Source: Alteripontixanthobacter maritimus
GTDB lineage: Bacteria > Pseudomonadota > Alphaproteobacteria > Sphingomonadales > Sphingomonadaceae
Assembly (NCBI RefSeq): GCF_003340475.1
Contig: NZ_QBKA01000002.1
Location: forward strand, 1,001,501 to 1,065,500
Reading direction: 5' to 3'
Length of the DNA stretch: 64,000 nt
The translations under genes and the position numbers were made by a program. The notes below the pieces were generated by a model that did no database searches, was not told where the DNA came from, and saw nothing but the letters and a program-made list of their open reading frames with translations. Of the stretch, positions 1 to 9,422 are shown one piece after another. Each line of letters begins with the position of its first letter. Position 1 is the first letter of the stretch.

Positions 1-235
1 CCGCAAACGGCGCTGCCGGGCGGTCCGGATTGTCCCGGTTGTGCGCCGCGAGTTCTTCCGTAATCCGGTGCAGCCATTCGTCCAGCACGCCGGAAGGGCG
101 GGCATTCAGTGCGGGAAAGCTGCCGACGATGCCGGCCTTGCACTGTGCGATAACCAGCTCCGGCCCTGATACGATAAACAATGGAGAGCCGATGACGGGC
201 AGGCGCAGACGGTCGAACGGTGCGGGAAGGGGCAT
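1..235 (-). CDS. Nitronate monooxygenase (2-nitropropane dioxygenase family), N-terminal part
   Basis: Only the first 78 codons are inside the window; the rest lies off the left edge. Translation from the ATG at 235 gives MPLPAPFDRLRLPVIGSPLF, followed by an IVSGPELVIAQCKAGIVGSFPALNAR stretch (written here as a description of residues 21-46). This is the typical start of the FMN-dependent TIM-barrel nitronate monooxygenases, which oxidise alkyl nitronates to carbonyl compounds and nitrite. The catalytic His and FMN phosphate site are beyond the edge, so the exact subclass cannot be judged. It lies 68 bases downstream of the amidohydrolase on the same strand, so the two may be cotranscribed. 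Confidence 0.85.
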   Translation of the reverse strand, partial: MPLPAPFDRLRLPVIGSPLFIVSGPELVIAQCKAGIVGSFPALNARPSGVLDEWLHRITEELAAHNRDNPDRPAAPFA

Positions 236-303
236 GCAGGTTCCTTGCAATAATGGCGTCGATGGATGGGTCCTATGCAAGGCTGGTAGCGCTGTCGAGC
301 GGG

Positions 304-1353
304 TCAGCGGCCTTCCAACAGGTGCTCCAGCCCGTAGATGCGCCCCGCGGTTCCTGCGAACAAAGCGTGCTTTTCATCGGCCGACGCTACGGCAGAGAGG
401 CGCTTGAAGGCATTCCACAGGTTCGCATAGGTCGCGCCCCAGCGGTCGACCGGGTAATTGCTTTCGAACATGGCACGATCCGCGCCGAACGCTTCGATGC
501 AGGTTTCGACATGGGGTTTCCATAATGCGGCCAGCGATTCGGACGAATGACCCGCCGCCGGTCCATCCTCCGGCATTCCGCAAAACGCCATGGCCAGACC
601 GCCGATCTTGACCGATACATTCTCGCATTCGGCCAGGGTCCGAATGTTATCGCGCCATATATCGAACCGGTCGGGCAGGGTACCGCGATAGGAGGCAATG
701 TTCAGCGGTGTTCCGCAGTGATCGAGGATGATCGGCTGGTCGGGAAAGGCGCGCGCCAAGTCGATCACGTCGGGCAGCTGGGGTTCCAGCACCCAGGCAT
801 CGAAGGTCAGGCCCCGCTTGCCCAGTTCGGCGAAACCCTTGCGGAATGCGGGGTCGCGTAAAAGCCCTTCGGGAGCGTGGAAGGGCGGGCCGAGCACCTC
901 CGGGTCTGCGTCCCAAGCGGCAGAATGGCGAATGCCGCGAAACCTGCCCGGCGCTGCGGCCGTCAGCGCGTCGAGAACTTTGCCCACCTCGCTCCCCAGC
1001 AGCAAATTGGCGTGTCCGACGATGCCCGCACAAGGCCGGGTGGCGCCATACAGCCCGCTCGCGCCCTGCGCCGCAACACCATTCACATATTCGACTTCGC
1101 CTACGGGCTTGAGTGCTTCGTCCCTCCCCGCGTCGTAGAATGCACCGCATTCCATGAAGACGGTACCGACGATGTTGTGGCCTGAGGCCAGGTCTGTTTG
1201 CAGCTGATCGAACGTGTAATGCGTGGCGCCAGCGATGGCAGCGATGAAGGGATGATGCGGCTGCGGATAGGCGGGCAGCATCGGGCGCAAATCCCACAAA
1301 TGATGGTGCGGATCGATAATCGGCAGATCGGGTTCGAGAATGGTTTCGGTCAT
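304..1353 (-). CDS. Amidohydrolase family metal-dependent hydrolase (COG3618 / PDC-lactonase-like)
   Basis: A 349-residue TIM-barrel hydrolase of the Amidohydro_2 type. The start carries the metal-binding HxH in DPHHHLWD (His16, His18). A DHCG motif at residues 211-214 supplies further active-site residues, and a late ESNYPVDRW motif is characteristic of this family, which includes 2-pyrone-4,6-dicarboxylate lactonase and L-fucono- or L-rhamnono-lactonase relatives. The substrate cannot be read from sequence. A nitronate monooxygenase follows on the same strand, which suggests a small catabolic pair. The start ATG at 1353 faces the divergent histidine kinase across a 148-base gap. Confidence 0.85.
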   Translation of the reverse strand: MTETILEPDLPIIDPHHHLWDLRPMLPAYPQPHHPFIAAIAGATHYTFDQLQTDLASGHNIVGTVFMECGAFYDAGRDEALKPVGEVEYVNGVAAQGASGLYGATRPCAGIVGHANLLLGSEVGKVLDALTAAAPGRFRGIRHSAAWDADPEVLGPPFHAPEGLLRDPAFRKGFAELGKRGLTFDAWVLEPQLPDVIDLARAFPDQPIILDHCGTPLNIASYRGTLPDRFDIWRDNIRTLAECENVSVKIGGLAMAFCGMPEDGPAAGHSSESLAALWKPHVETCIEAFGADRAMFESNYPVDRWGATYANLWNAFKRLSAVASADEKHALFAGTAGRIYGLEHLLEGR

Positions 1354-1414
1354 GATGTCGCCCTCCGCCTGCGGCTTGTGTCACGGGCGCGCATATCGTG
1401 GCAAGCGCACTGCC

Positions 1415-1428
1415 CCGTAAACTTACGG
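1415..1428. promoter_or_regulatory. 14-bp perfect palindrome in a divergent promoter region
   Basis: CCGTAA-AC-TTACGG is a perfect inverted repeat with a 2-base centre. It lies in the 148-base gap between the divergent amidohydrolase (start 1353) and histidine kinase (start 1502). Its position and symmetry suit a repressor operator, but no regulator is encoded next to it and the binding protein is unknown. Confidence 0.35.
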
Positions 1429-1501
1429 CGACGTGCCGCCCGCCATGTCCGGTGTGATGCGTATTGATGCCTAGAGGGGTGCTGGGACCAGATTTACCTT
1501 C

Positions 1502-3301
1502 GTGTCGCATGACGGCAGCATGGATATGCCAAGACTATTGCCGCGCTGGAACACACCCCAGAAAATCCTGACGGGTTTGGTACTGGTGGTAAGTGTGGCG
1601 AGTATGCTCATGCTTCTGACAGGGTCACCGATGGTCGACCCGCGTGTGCACGGTCTGATCCTGCTTACGGTTATCGCGGCGGTTGTCTACGCATTGCGGG
1701 GATGGGGGATCGCTGCCGATCATGATCGCGTCCGGCTCATCCGGTTGGAGGAGGAAAACCGCCTCCTGTTAATGACCGAAGCCACTGCGCATATCGGCCA
1801 TTGGCGGGTCGATTTCAGAAGCGACGACGTGTTCTGGTCGGACGAGACCTTCCGCATCTACGGGCTACTGCCGGGGGAGGAACCCGACTTGGAAGCGGCC
1901 ATCGCAGCCTTCCACCCCGAAGACCGCGAACTGGTGGGAACTGCGGTGGAAACCGCCCGCGCCACGGGCAAACCATTCAATTTTCAGGCCCGGCTAGTGA
2001 GGCCGGATGGAGAATTGCGGATCACGGAAAGCATCGCATTGGTGGAATATGGGCCGGACGGCGAACCGGCGGCAATCTTCGGTGTGTTCGCCGATCGGAC
2101 CGACGAGGTGAAGCTTAGGAACGAGCTGGTCGCCGCCCGCGACGCGGCCGATGCGGCGGGCCGTTCCAAAAGTGCGTTCCTGGCCAATATGAGCCATGAA
2201 ATACGTACCCCGATGAACGGGGTCGTCGGATTTGCGGATATGTTGCTCCGCAGCGATCTGCCCGAACAACAGCATCGTTATGCCGGGCTGATCGCGGAGT
2301 CCGGCAAGACCATGATGCAGCTGCTCAACGATATTCTCGATCTTTCCAAGATCGAGGCCGGGGAGATGACCGTGGCCAAAACCGTTGTCGATCTCCCGCA
2401 TCTCGTCAAACAGTGCATGCGCCTGATCGAGCCGCAAGCTCGGGAAAAGGGGCTGGCGGTCGAAATGTTTGTCGATCCATCGGTGCCGCAAAATTACCTC
2501 GGCGATCCGCTGCGCATTCGGCAAATCCTGTGCAACCTTCTCAACAACGCGATCAAGTTCACCGGTTCCGGCAGCGTAGGCCTGTCTATCACGACTACCG
2601 ACGACGAGGTGATCATCCGTGTGACCGACACCGGGATCGGCATCGCTCCCGACCGGCAGGAAATGATTTTCAGCGCCTTCACTCAGGCCGATGTTACGAC
2701 AGCGGCGGAACATGGCGGGACCGGCCTGGGGCTGGCCATCTGCCAGCAATTGACCCAAATGATGGATGGGGAAATCGCGCTGGAAAGCACACCCGGCATA
2801 GGCAGCACCGTCACTATCACCCTGCCGGCATTGTACGGTAAGGTCGAACATGCCGATGGGTCCCGAAATGTCGCGGCGGTTGCATCAGGCGCGCGGTTCG
2901 CCGGTCACCGTGTCTTGCTGGCCGAAGATTACGACATCAACCAGATGCTGATGGCGGCGATGGCTGCAGATTGCGGCCTGGATCTCGACATCGCGGGAGA
3001 CGGATCGGAAGCCGTTGCGATGGTTGGCAAGGCTGCGGCGGAGGGTAGGCCCTACGCCCTGATCCTGATGGATCTCCAGATGCCGAAGCTCTGCGGTATC
3101 GACGCTGCGCGCGTCCTTCGCGACACCGGATATGACGCCCGCGATCTGCCGATCGTTGCGCTGACCGCCAATGCCTTTCCGGAGGACATCGACGCTTGTC
3201 TGGCCGCTGGAATGCAAGCGCATCTCGCCAAACCGCTGTCCTTCGAAACCTTTACTCGTGAGACAGGGCGGTGGTTGGCGCAGGATCGCCGGGCCGCCTG
3301 A
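1502..3301 (+). CDS. Hybrid sensor histidine kinase with PAS domain and C-terminal receiver
   Basis: A 599-residue membrane kinase. Two membrane segments (about residues 22-41 and 50-67) are followed by a PAS-like domain (about 85-205). The HisKA dimerisation domain has phospho-acceptor His232 in SHEIRTPMNG. The HATPase domain shows N-box NLLNNAIKFT, DTGIGI and GGTGLGLAI. The receiver domain (about 472-590) has phospho-acceptor Asp524 in MDLQMP and a late conserved Lys. There is no HPt domain or output regulator here, so the phosphorelay partner must lie elsewhere. The start is GTG at 1502; an ATG at 1520 is an alternative. It converges on leuA, with stops 3 bases apart. The signal sensed is unknown. 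Confidence 0.9.
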   Translation: MSHDGSMDMPRLLPRWNTPQKILTGLVLVVSVASMLMLLTGSPMVDPRVHGLILLTVIAAVVYALRGWGIAADHDRVRLIRLEEENRLLLMTEATAHIGHWRVDFRSDDVFWSDETFRIYGLLPGEEPDLEAAIAAFHPEDRELVGTAVETARATGKPFNFQARLVRPDGELRITESIALVEYGPDGEPAAIFGVFADRTDEVKLRNELVAARDAADAAGRSKSAFLANMSHEIRTPMNGVVGFADMLLRSDLPEQQHRYAGLIAESGKTMMQLLNDILDLSKIEAGEMTVAKTVVDLPHLVKQCMRLIEPQAREKGLAVEMFVDPSVPQNYLGDPLRIRQILCNLLNNAIKFTGSGSVGLSITTTDDEVIIRVTDTGIGIAPDRQEMIFSAFTQADVTTAAEHGGTGLGLAICQQLTQMMDGEIALESTPGIGSTVTITLPALYGKVEHADGSRNVAAVASGARFAGHRVLLAEDYDINQMLMAAMAADCGLDLDIAGDGSEAVAMVGKAAAEGRPYALILMDLQMPKLCGIDAARVLRDTGYDARDLPIVALTANAFPEDIDACLAAGMQAHLAKPLSFETFTRETGRWLAQDRRAA

Positions 3302-3304
3302 TAG

Positions 3305-5002
3305 TCATGGTTCGCGCGCTTGGTGCGCTGCCACAGCCGAGTTTGCCGAGCTGACGACACTGCGTACGCTGGCGGTCGCCACATCCTCGTCGATGCCGAC
3401 GCCCCAGATTTCGGTTCCGTCGGGCAGGCGGCAGTGGAGGTAGGCGGCGGCACGCGCGTCGCGGCCCGTGCCAAGAGCATGTTCGCTGTAGTCCAGCACT
3501 TCGATGGCAAGACCGAAACTGTTTTCCAGCGTGGAGACGACCGATGAGATCAGGCCGTTTCCGCGTCCCGAAACGGTCTGTTCCTGGCCGTCCACCGCGA
3601 TGGTCCCGGCGAAAATGCGCGTGCCGTCCGCGCCGCGGCTTTCCTCGTAATCGACCAACTGGAAATGCTTGCCATCGGTTTGAACATGATAAGCCTTGCG
3701 GAAGGCGTCCCAGATATCCGCGGCGTCCAGTTCGCGGCCGAGCTGGTCCGCCATGCGCTGCACATGGCGGCTGAAATCGGCGGAGAGGCGCTTGGGCAGT
3801 TTGAGGCCCTGATCCTGCTCCAGAACCCAGGCGAAACCGCCCTTACCGGATTGTGAGTTAACGCGAATGACCGCTTCGTAATCGCGGCCCAGATCGGCCG
3901 GATCGATGGGCAGGTACGGTACCCGCCAGCGAGTGTCATTTTGCGCGGTTTGCGCCTCGAACCCTTTCTTGATCGCATCCTGGTGACTGCCGGAAAAGGC
4001 CGTGAACACCAGTTCCCCGCCATAGGGATGGCGCGCGTCGACAGGCAGCTGATTGCAGTATTCCACCGTCTCGATCACGCGGTCGATATCGCCGAAATCA
4101 AGGCAGGGATCGATCCCTTGGGTATACATGTTGAGCGCCATCGTAACGAGGCAGCAATTGCCGGTGCGTTCGCCATTCCCGAACAGGCAGCCTTCCACCC
4201 GGTCCGCACCCGCCATAAGCCCCAGTTCCGCCGCTGCGACGCCCGTGCCGCGGTCGTTGTGTGTGTGCAGGCTGATGACTGCGCTGTCGCGGTTGGGCAG
4301 GTTGCGGCAGAAATACTCGATCTGGTCGGCGTAGATGTTGGGCGTGGACGCTTCGACCGTGGCCGGCAGGTTGAGGATCACTGGATGTTCGGGTGTGGGC
4401 GCCAACACGTCCATTACCGCTTCGCAAACGGACAGGCTGAAATCGAGTTCGGCCGTGCTGAAGGTCTCGGGGCTGTATTGGAAGTGCCACCTTGTATCGG
4501 GCTGCTTCGCCGCCTCGTCGCGCATGATTTTCGCGCCGGTGACGGCGATGTCGCGCACCTCGTCCTGCGACATCCGGAAAACGATGTCCCGCCATGCCGG
4601 GCTGACGGCGTTATACAGGTGGACTATCGCTGCTCGCGAACCGCGCAATGCATCGAAACTGGTGCGGATTAGGTCTTCGCGGCTTTGGGTGAGGACCTGC
4701 ACCAACACGTCGTCCGGCACGCGGCCCGACTGGACTAGGCTAGAAATGAAGTCGAACTCGGTCGCGCCCGCGCTAGGGAATCCGACCTCAATTTCCTTCA
4801 CGCCGATCTGGACGAGCAGATCGAAAAAGCGGTTCTTCTTTACCGCATCCATTGGATCGACGATGGCCTGGTTGCCATCGCGCAGATCGGTGCTGAGCCA
4901 GCGAGGTGGGGCGGTGATTGTGCGTGTTGGCCACTGGCGGTCGGGTAAGGCGACTTGCGGGAACGCTGCGTATTTTACGCCTGGATTGGAAAGCATGGGC
5001 AT
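3305..5002 (-). CDS. leuA: 2-isopropylmalate synthase
   Basis: This enzyme catalyses the first committed step of leucine synthesis, condensing acetyl-CoA with 2-oxoisovalerate. The 565-residue length matches the longer form with a C-terminal leucine-binding regulatory (LeuA dimer) domain. The catalytic barrel begins with the STDLRDGNQ motif, giving metal ligand Asp42, and has the HTH metal motif at His246 and His248. ATG at 5002 is used; a second ATG at 4996 is possible. It is the last gene of the ilvB-ilvN-ilvC-DUF4329-leuA block but has its own 190-base leader, which appears to hold a leucine attenuator. Leucine feedback inhibition is expected from the family. Confidence 0.97.
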   Translation of the reverse strand: MPMLSNPGVKYAAFPQVALPDRQWPTRTITAPPRWLSTDLRDGNQAIVDPMDAVKKNRFFDLLVQIGVKEIEVGFPSAGATEFDFISSLVQSGRVPDDVLVQVLTQSREDLIRTSFDALRGSRAAIVHLYNAVSPAWRDIVFRMSQDEVRDIAVTGAKIMRDEAAKQPDTRWHFQYSPETFSTAELDFSLSVCEAVMDVLAPTPEHPVILNLPATVEASTPNIYADQIEYFCRNLPNRDSAVISLHTHNDRGTGVAAAELGLMAGADRVEGCLFGNGERTGNCCLVTMALNMYTQGIDPCLDFGDIDRVIETVEYCNQLPVDARHPYGGELVFTAFSGSHQDAIKKGFEAQTAQNDTRWRVPYLPIDPADLGRDYEAVIRVNSQSGKGGFAWVLEQDQGLKLPKRLSADFSRHVQRMADQLGRELDAADIWDAFRKAYHVQTDGKHFQLVDYEESRGADGTRIFAGTIAVDGQEQTVSGRGNGLISSVVSTLENSFGLAIEVLDYSEHALGTGRDARAAAYLHCRLPDGTEIWGVGIDEDVATASVRSVVSSANSAVAAHQAREP

Positions 5003-5040
5003 GGCGGGTCTCGTAACGAAATGTCTGGCGAATGGTGGAA

Positions 5041-5100
5041 GGCAGCAACCCTTGGGCGGGTGCTGCGTCCATCGTGCACGCAGCCGCTCACGCCCAAGGG
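5041..5100 (-). promoter_or_regulatory. Candidate leucine attenuator: alternative hairpins before leuA
   Basis: Two mutually exclusive structures can form in the leuA leader. Structure A pairs 5091-5100 with 5049-5058 (10 bp, CCCTTGGGCG with CGCCCAAGGG), with an inner 6-bp helix of 5078-5083 with 5063-5068. Structure B pairs 5058-5066 with 5042-5051 (GCAGCA/TGCTGC plus CCC/GGG, one bulge). The first strand of A overlaps the end of a Leu-rich leader ORF, so ribosome position would decide which forms. There is no clear U-tract after structure B, so termination is not certain; antitermination or mRNA-access control are alternatives. Confidence 0.55.
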
Positions 5101-5138
5101 CGGGTTAGTCGTAGCAGCGCGGTTTCGTTACGGTTCAT
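5088..5138 (-). CDS. Candidate leucine leader peptide of leuA
   Basis: A 16-codon reading frame, MNRNETALLRLTRPWA, ends 85 bases before leuA. It contains CTG-CTA-CGA-CTA, so three of its 16 codons are Leu and two of those are CTA, a codon rarely used in this GC-rich genome. Rare Leu codons next to a switchable hairpin are the hallmark of leucine attenuators such as enterobacterial leuL. An in-frame ATG at 5150 would extend it to 20 codons. No strong ribosome binding site is evident, so the exact start is uncertain. The call rests on codon content, position and the adjoining hairpins. Confidence 0.5.
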   Translation of the reverse strand: MNRNETALLRLTRPWA

Positions 5139-5192
5139 TGCGGCGAACATGGCTGAACAGGGCGCGGTTGGCAAGCGTGGGGCTTAGATGGT

Positions 5193-5828
5193 TCAGCATC
5201 GCTCGAGCCCTGTCCTGGCGCGCGCCCGAAGCATGGCCAGATCGTACCGGTCGGAACTGGCGTCCCCCGGGCAATCGCGAAATGCGGGGTCCACTGCCAG
5301 GCAGGCCGGGCCACACAACAGCACGGCCTGCTCGTTCTCGCCGCTGACCAGCCATAGCCGCCCGCCCGGCGTGGAAACATAGTCGTCCACCTGCCAGCTG
5401 ATGGTGCTGCGCAGGTCGATATCCGATGGCACTTCGCTATCGGCTTCCGCGTCGAAGCCAGCGTGGGTGTGGTAAGTCGCCAGAACCTCGCGGTTGCTGT
5501 TTGCGCCAAAGTCGCTTTCGCAGCTGAAGGCGTTGCCGACTTCCGGACTGGATGCCTTCACACTGCCATCCCAGCGATAGATGTAGCCGCAATATTCCAG
5601 ATTGTTGGCGTGCGAGCGGACTTGCAGATCGGCCAGCGTCTGTGCCGCGACGCGGGCGGTTTCGTCTTCCAGCTGAGCGATGGAGGGCACTTTGGTCCAG
5701 TCCATGGGTTCCGGCGCGCGGTTGGCCAAGCTCGCCAGCAAGTAGACCACCGCGCCGAATGCCAGCGGCACAATAATCTGTACCGGGGTTACCGGATTGC
5801 TACCGCGCGCTGGCTGTTCGGGCTTCAT
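5193..5828 (-). CDS. Membrane-anchored DUF4329 domain protein with a JAMM-like motif
   Basis: A 211-residue protein with a single N-terminal membrane segment (about residues 17-37) and a domain outside the cytoplasmic face or periplasm. The core shows GYIYRWDG and later YHTHAGFDAEADSEVPSDID, that is HxH followed by SxxD as in JAB/JAMM metalloproteases, although the spacing (12 residues) is longer than the usual 7. I recognise this as DUF4329-like; the biochemical role is unknown. Several Cys residues could form disulfides. It is 18 bases downstream of ilvC and upstream of leuA, so it rides in the branched-chain amino acid block without an obvious metabolic link. Confidence 0.6.
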   Translation of the reverse strand: MKPEQPARGSNPVTPVQIIVPLAFGAVVYLLASLANRAPEPMDWTKVPSIAQLEDETARVAAQTLADLQVRSHANNLEYCGYIYRWDGSVKASSPEVGNAFSCESDFGANSNREVLATYHTHAGFDAEADSEVPSDIDLRSTISWQVDDYVSTPGGRLWLVSGENEQAVLLCGPACLAVDPAFRDCPGDASSDRYDLAMLRARARTGLERC

Positions 5829-5846
5829 CGCGCCGCATCCTAAGGC

Positions 5847-7001
<1,155 letters not shown>

Positions 7002-7514
7002 CTAATCCACCACGCCCCGCATCATACCCACGATGCCGGTCCGGCCAACGTCGACCAGACCCAATTCGCGCATCAGGTGGACGAAGCTGTCGATTTTCTC
7101 GGGTGCACCGGTGATCTCGAAGATGAAGCTTTCGGTGGTGGTATCGACTGGCTTGGCACGGAAGATATCCGCTAGCCGCAGCGCCTCGACGCGCTTGTCC
7201 CCCGTACCTACCACCTTGATCAGCGCCAGTTCGCGTTCGACGTGCGGGCCCTCTTCGGTGAGATCGGTCACCTTGTGCACCGGCACGAGGCGTTCCAGCT
7301 GCGCATGGATCTGGTCGATCACCGGCGGCGGGCCGTTGGTGACGATAGTGATCCGGCTGACCTGATGGTCTTCGGAGATATCCGCCACAGTTAAACTGTC
7401 GATATTATAGCCGCGCGCGGTGAACATGCCGGCGATACGCGCGAGAATGCCTGCTTCGTTATCTACGACCACAGCGAGGACATGCCGTTCGGAAGGTTGA
7501 TTGGTGATTTGCAT
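7002..7514 (-). CDS. ilvN: Acetolactate synthase small (regulatory) subunit
   Basis: The 170-residue regulatory subunit of acetohydroxyacid synthase. It activates the catalytic subunit and confers valine feedback inhibition. The N-terminal ACT domain (about residues 10-85) shows the typical VDNEAGILARIAGMFTARGY and ITIV segments; the C-terminal half is the conserved ALS_ss domain ending in GRTGIVGMMRG. The start ATG at 7514 lies 12 bases after the ilvB stop, so the two subunits are cotranscribed and probably made in balanced amounts. The family name is also written ilvH. Confidence 0.97.
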   Translation of the reverse strand: MQITNQPSERHVLAVVVDNEAGILARIAGMFTARGYNIDSLTVADISEDHQVSRITIVTNGPPPVIDQIHAQLERLVPVHKVTDLTEEGPHVERELALIKVVGTGDKRVEALRLADIFRAKPVDTTTESFIFEITGAPEKIDSFVHLMRELGLVDVGRTGIVGMMRGVVD

Positions 7515-7526
7515 TGGATCGCGCTC

Positions 7527-9305
7527 CTACACCAAGGCCTTCGCTTCGTCGTCCATCGTACCGCCGACCGCGTCGCCATAGAGCAGCATCTCGGTATGCG
7601 CTGCGCCGGACGGGATCATCGGTAGGCAGTTGGCATCCTTCGATACCTGGCAATCCACCATCACCGGCCCATCATGCGCCAGCATCGCGGCGATCCCTGC
7701 GTCCAGCTCGCTTTCCTGAGTGATGCGAATGCCCTTCCAGCCATAGGCTTCCGCCAGTGCCACGAAATCGGGCAGGCTATCGGAGTAGCTGTTGGAGTAG
7801 CGGCTTTCATAGGTGAGTTCCTGCCACTGGCGGACCATGCCCATATATTCATTGTTGAGGATGAACACCTTGACCGGCAGGCGGTACTGGCTCGCCGTTC
7901 CCAGTTCCTGGATGTTCATCTGAATACTGGCCTCGCCCGCGATGTCGATCACCAGTTCGTCCGGATTACCAAGTTGTGCGCCGATGGCGGCCGGCAGACC
8001 GTACCCCATGGTACCAAGACCGCCGCTGGTCAGCCATTTGTTAGGCGAGAAAAATCCGAAATACTGCGCCGCCCACATCTGGTGCTGGCCGACCTCGGTT
8101 GTGATGATCGGTTCGCGATCCCTGGTCGCCGCAAACAACCGCTCGACAGCCTTTTGCGGCATGATCGTTTCGGCGCTGTCGGGAAAGGCGAGGCAGTCGG
8201 TCGCCTTCCATCCGGCTACGCGCGCTTTCCATTCGGAAATGTCGGCGGGTTTTCGGTCGCCCCAGTGGGTGACGATCTGGTCCAGCACCGCCGCGCAATC
8301 GCCCACTATGCCAAGATCGACGGGCACGATCTTGTTGATGGAAGCGCGGTCGATATCGATGTGAATTTTCTTCGAATCCGGACTGAATGCGTCCAGTCGC
8401 CCGGTCACCCGGTCGTCGAACCGCGCGCCGATGCAGACCATCAGGTCGCAGCGGTTCATCGCCATGTTTGCCTCATATGTGCCGTGCATCCCGAGCATGC
8501 CGAGCCAGTCGGGATGGTCGGCGGGTAGCGTGCCGAGGCCCATCAGAGTGGATGTAACAGGCGCACCGGTCAATTCCTGCAAACGGCGCAGCAGTTGCGA
8601 CGCCTCGGGTCCGGCGTTGATGATGCCGCCACCGGTATATAGAACGGGGCGCTCAGCCGAGGCGAGCATGTCTACCGCCTGGGCGATCTGATCCATCGGG
8701 GCGACCGTCTGCGGTTGGTAGCGGGATGCGGCGGGTGAGCCGCGCGGTGGCGCAACCTTGCCATCGCCGGTTGGTTGTTGAACGTCCGCCAACGCTTCCG
8801 CGATCTGAACGTCCTTCGGGATGTCGATCACCACAGGGCCGGGGCGGCCGGTGGTGGCGATGCGAAACGCTTCCTCGATGGTGCACCTGAGATTGGCGGG
8901 GTCTTTGACGAGGTAATTATGCTTCGTGCAGTGCCGCGTCAGGCCAATCGTATCCGCCTCCTGGAAGGCGTCGCTACCGATCAGGCCGGTCGGCACCTGC
9001 CCGGTTATAACCACGAGCGGAATGGAATCCATATAGGCGTCGGCAATTCCGGTCACCACATTGGTCGCGCCGGGGCCGCTGGTGACGAGCACTACGCCGG
9101 GCCGCCCGGTGCTGCGCGCGTACCCTTCCGCAGCATGTGCTGCGCCAGCCTCGTGCCGGACGAGGATATGCCGGATGCGGTCGTCGGCGAACAACTCGTC
9201 GTAGATTGGCAGCACGGCACCGCCGGGATAGCCGAAAATGGTATCGACCCCTTGTTCGACCAGCGTCTGCACCAGCAATTTCGCGCCGCTCAGGGGCTCC
9301 GCCAC
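7527..9305 (-). CDS. ilvB: Acetolactate synthase large (catalytic) subunit
   Basis: The thiamine pyrophosphate and FAD enzyme that makes acetolactate or acetohydroxybutyrate, the first common step of branched-chain amino acid synthesis. At 592 residues it is of normal length. It shows the [14 protein letters not shown] start of the PYR domain, the [14 protein letters not shown] segment with the TPP-activating region, and the C-terminal TPP-binding stretch. In that stretch the usual GDG or GDA Mg-binding motif reads GEA (Glu458). The start is GTG at 9305 behind AAGGA at 8-base spacing. It heads the ilvB-ilvN-ilvC operon. Confidence 0.96.
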   Translation of the reverse strand: MAEPLSGAKLLVQTLVEQGVDTIFGYPGGAVLPIYDELFADDRIRHILVRHEAGAAHAAEGYARSTGRPGVVLVTSGPGATNVVTGIADAYMDSIPLVVITGQVPTGLIGSDAFQEADTIGLTRHCTKHNYLVKDPANLRCTIEEAFRIATTGRPGPVVIDIPKDVQIAEALADVQQPTGDGKVAPPRGSPAASRYQPQTVAPMDQIAQAVDMLASAERPVLYTGGGIINAGPEASQLLRRLQELTGAPVTSTLMGLGTLPADHPDWLGMLGMHGTYEANMAMNRCDLMVCIGARFDDRVTGRLDAFSPDSKKIHIDIDRASINKIVPVDLGIVGDCAAVLDQIVTHWGDRKPADISEWKARVAGWKATDCLAFPDSAETIMPQKAVERLFAATRDREPIITTEVGQHQMWAAQYFGFFSPNKWLTSGGLGTMGYGLPAAIGAQLGNPDELVIDIAGEASIQMNIQELGTASQYRLPVKVFILNNEYMGMVRQWQELTYESRYSNSYSDSLPDFVALAEAYGWKGIRITQESELDAGIAAMLAHDGPVMVDCQVSKDANCLPMIPSGAAHTEMLLYGDAVGGTMDDEAKALV

Positions 9306-9333
9306 GGTAATTTCCTTATCGGTTACGATATTC

Positions 9334-9353
9334 CGAGCAGTCGGGACTGCTCG
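9334..9353 (-). promoter_or_regulatory. Perfect 9-bp hairpin in the ilvB leader
   Basis: CGAGCAGTC and its complement GACTGCTCG flank a 2-base centre about 30 bases before the ilvB GTG. There is no U-tract, so it is not a plain terminator. It could be a regulator binding site or part of a leader switch. A TTGACG hexamer at 9411-9416 (minus strand) could be the -35 of the ilvB promoter, but the -10 is poor. Confidence 0.35.
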
Positions 9354-9422
9354 TGATGGCTATTTCAATGTTGAACGAGAACAAGGCCCGCTACCTATAC
9401 GAATCTATCACGTCAACATTCT

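Noticed and set aside
9306-9422. Leader peptide for ilvB
   Set aside because: No ATG-initiated short ORF rich in Val, Leu or Ile lies before ilvB; the only TTG-initiated frame has few such codons and no rare-codon run, so attenuation is not supported.
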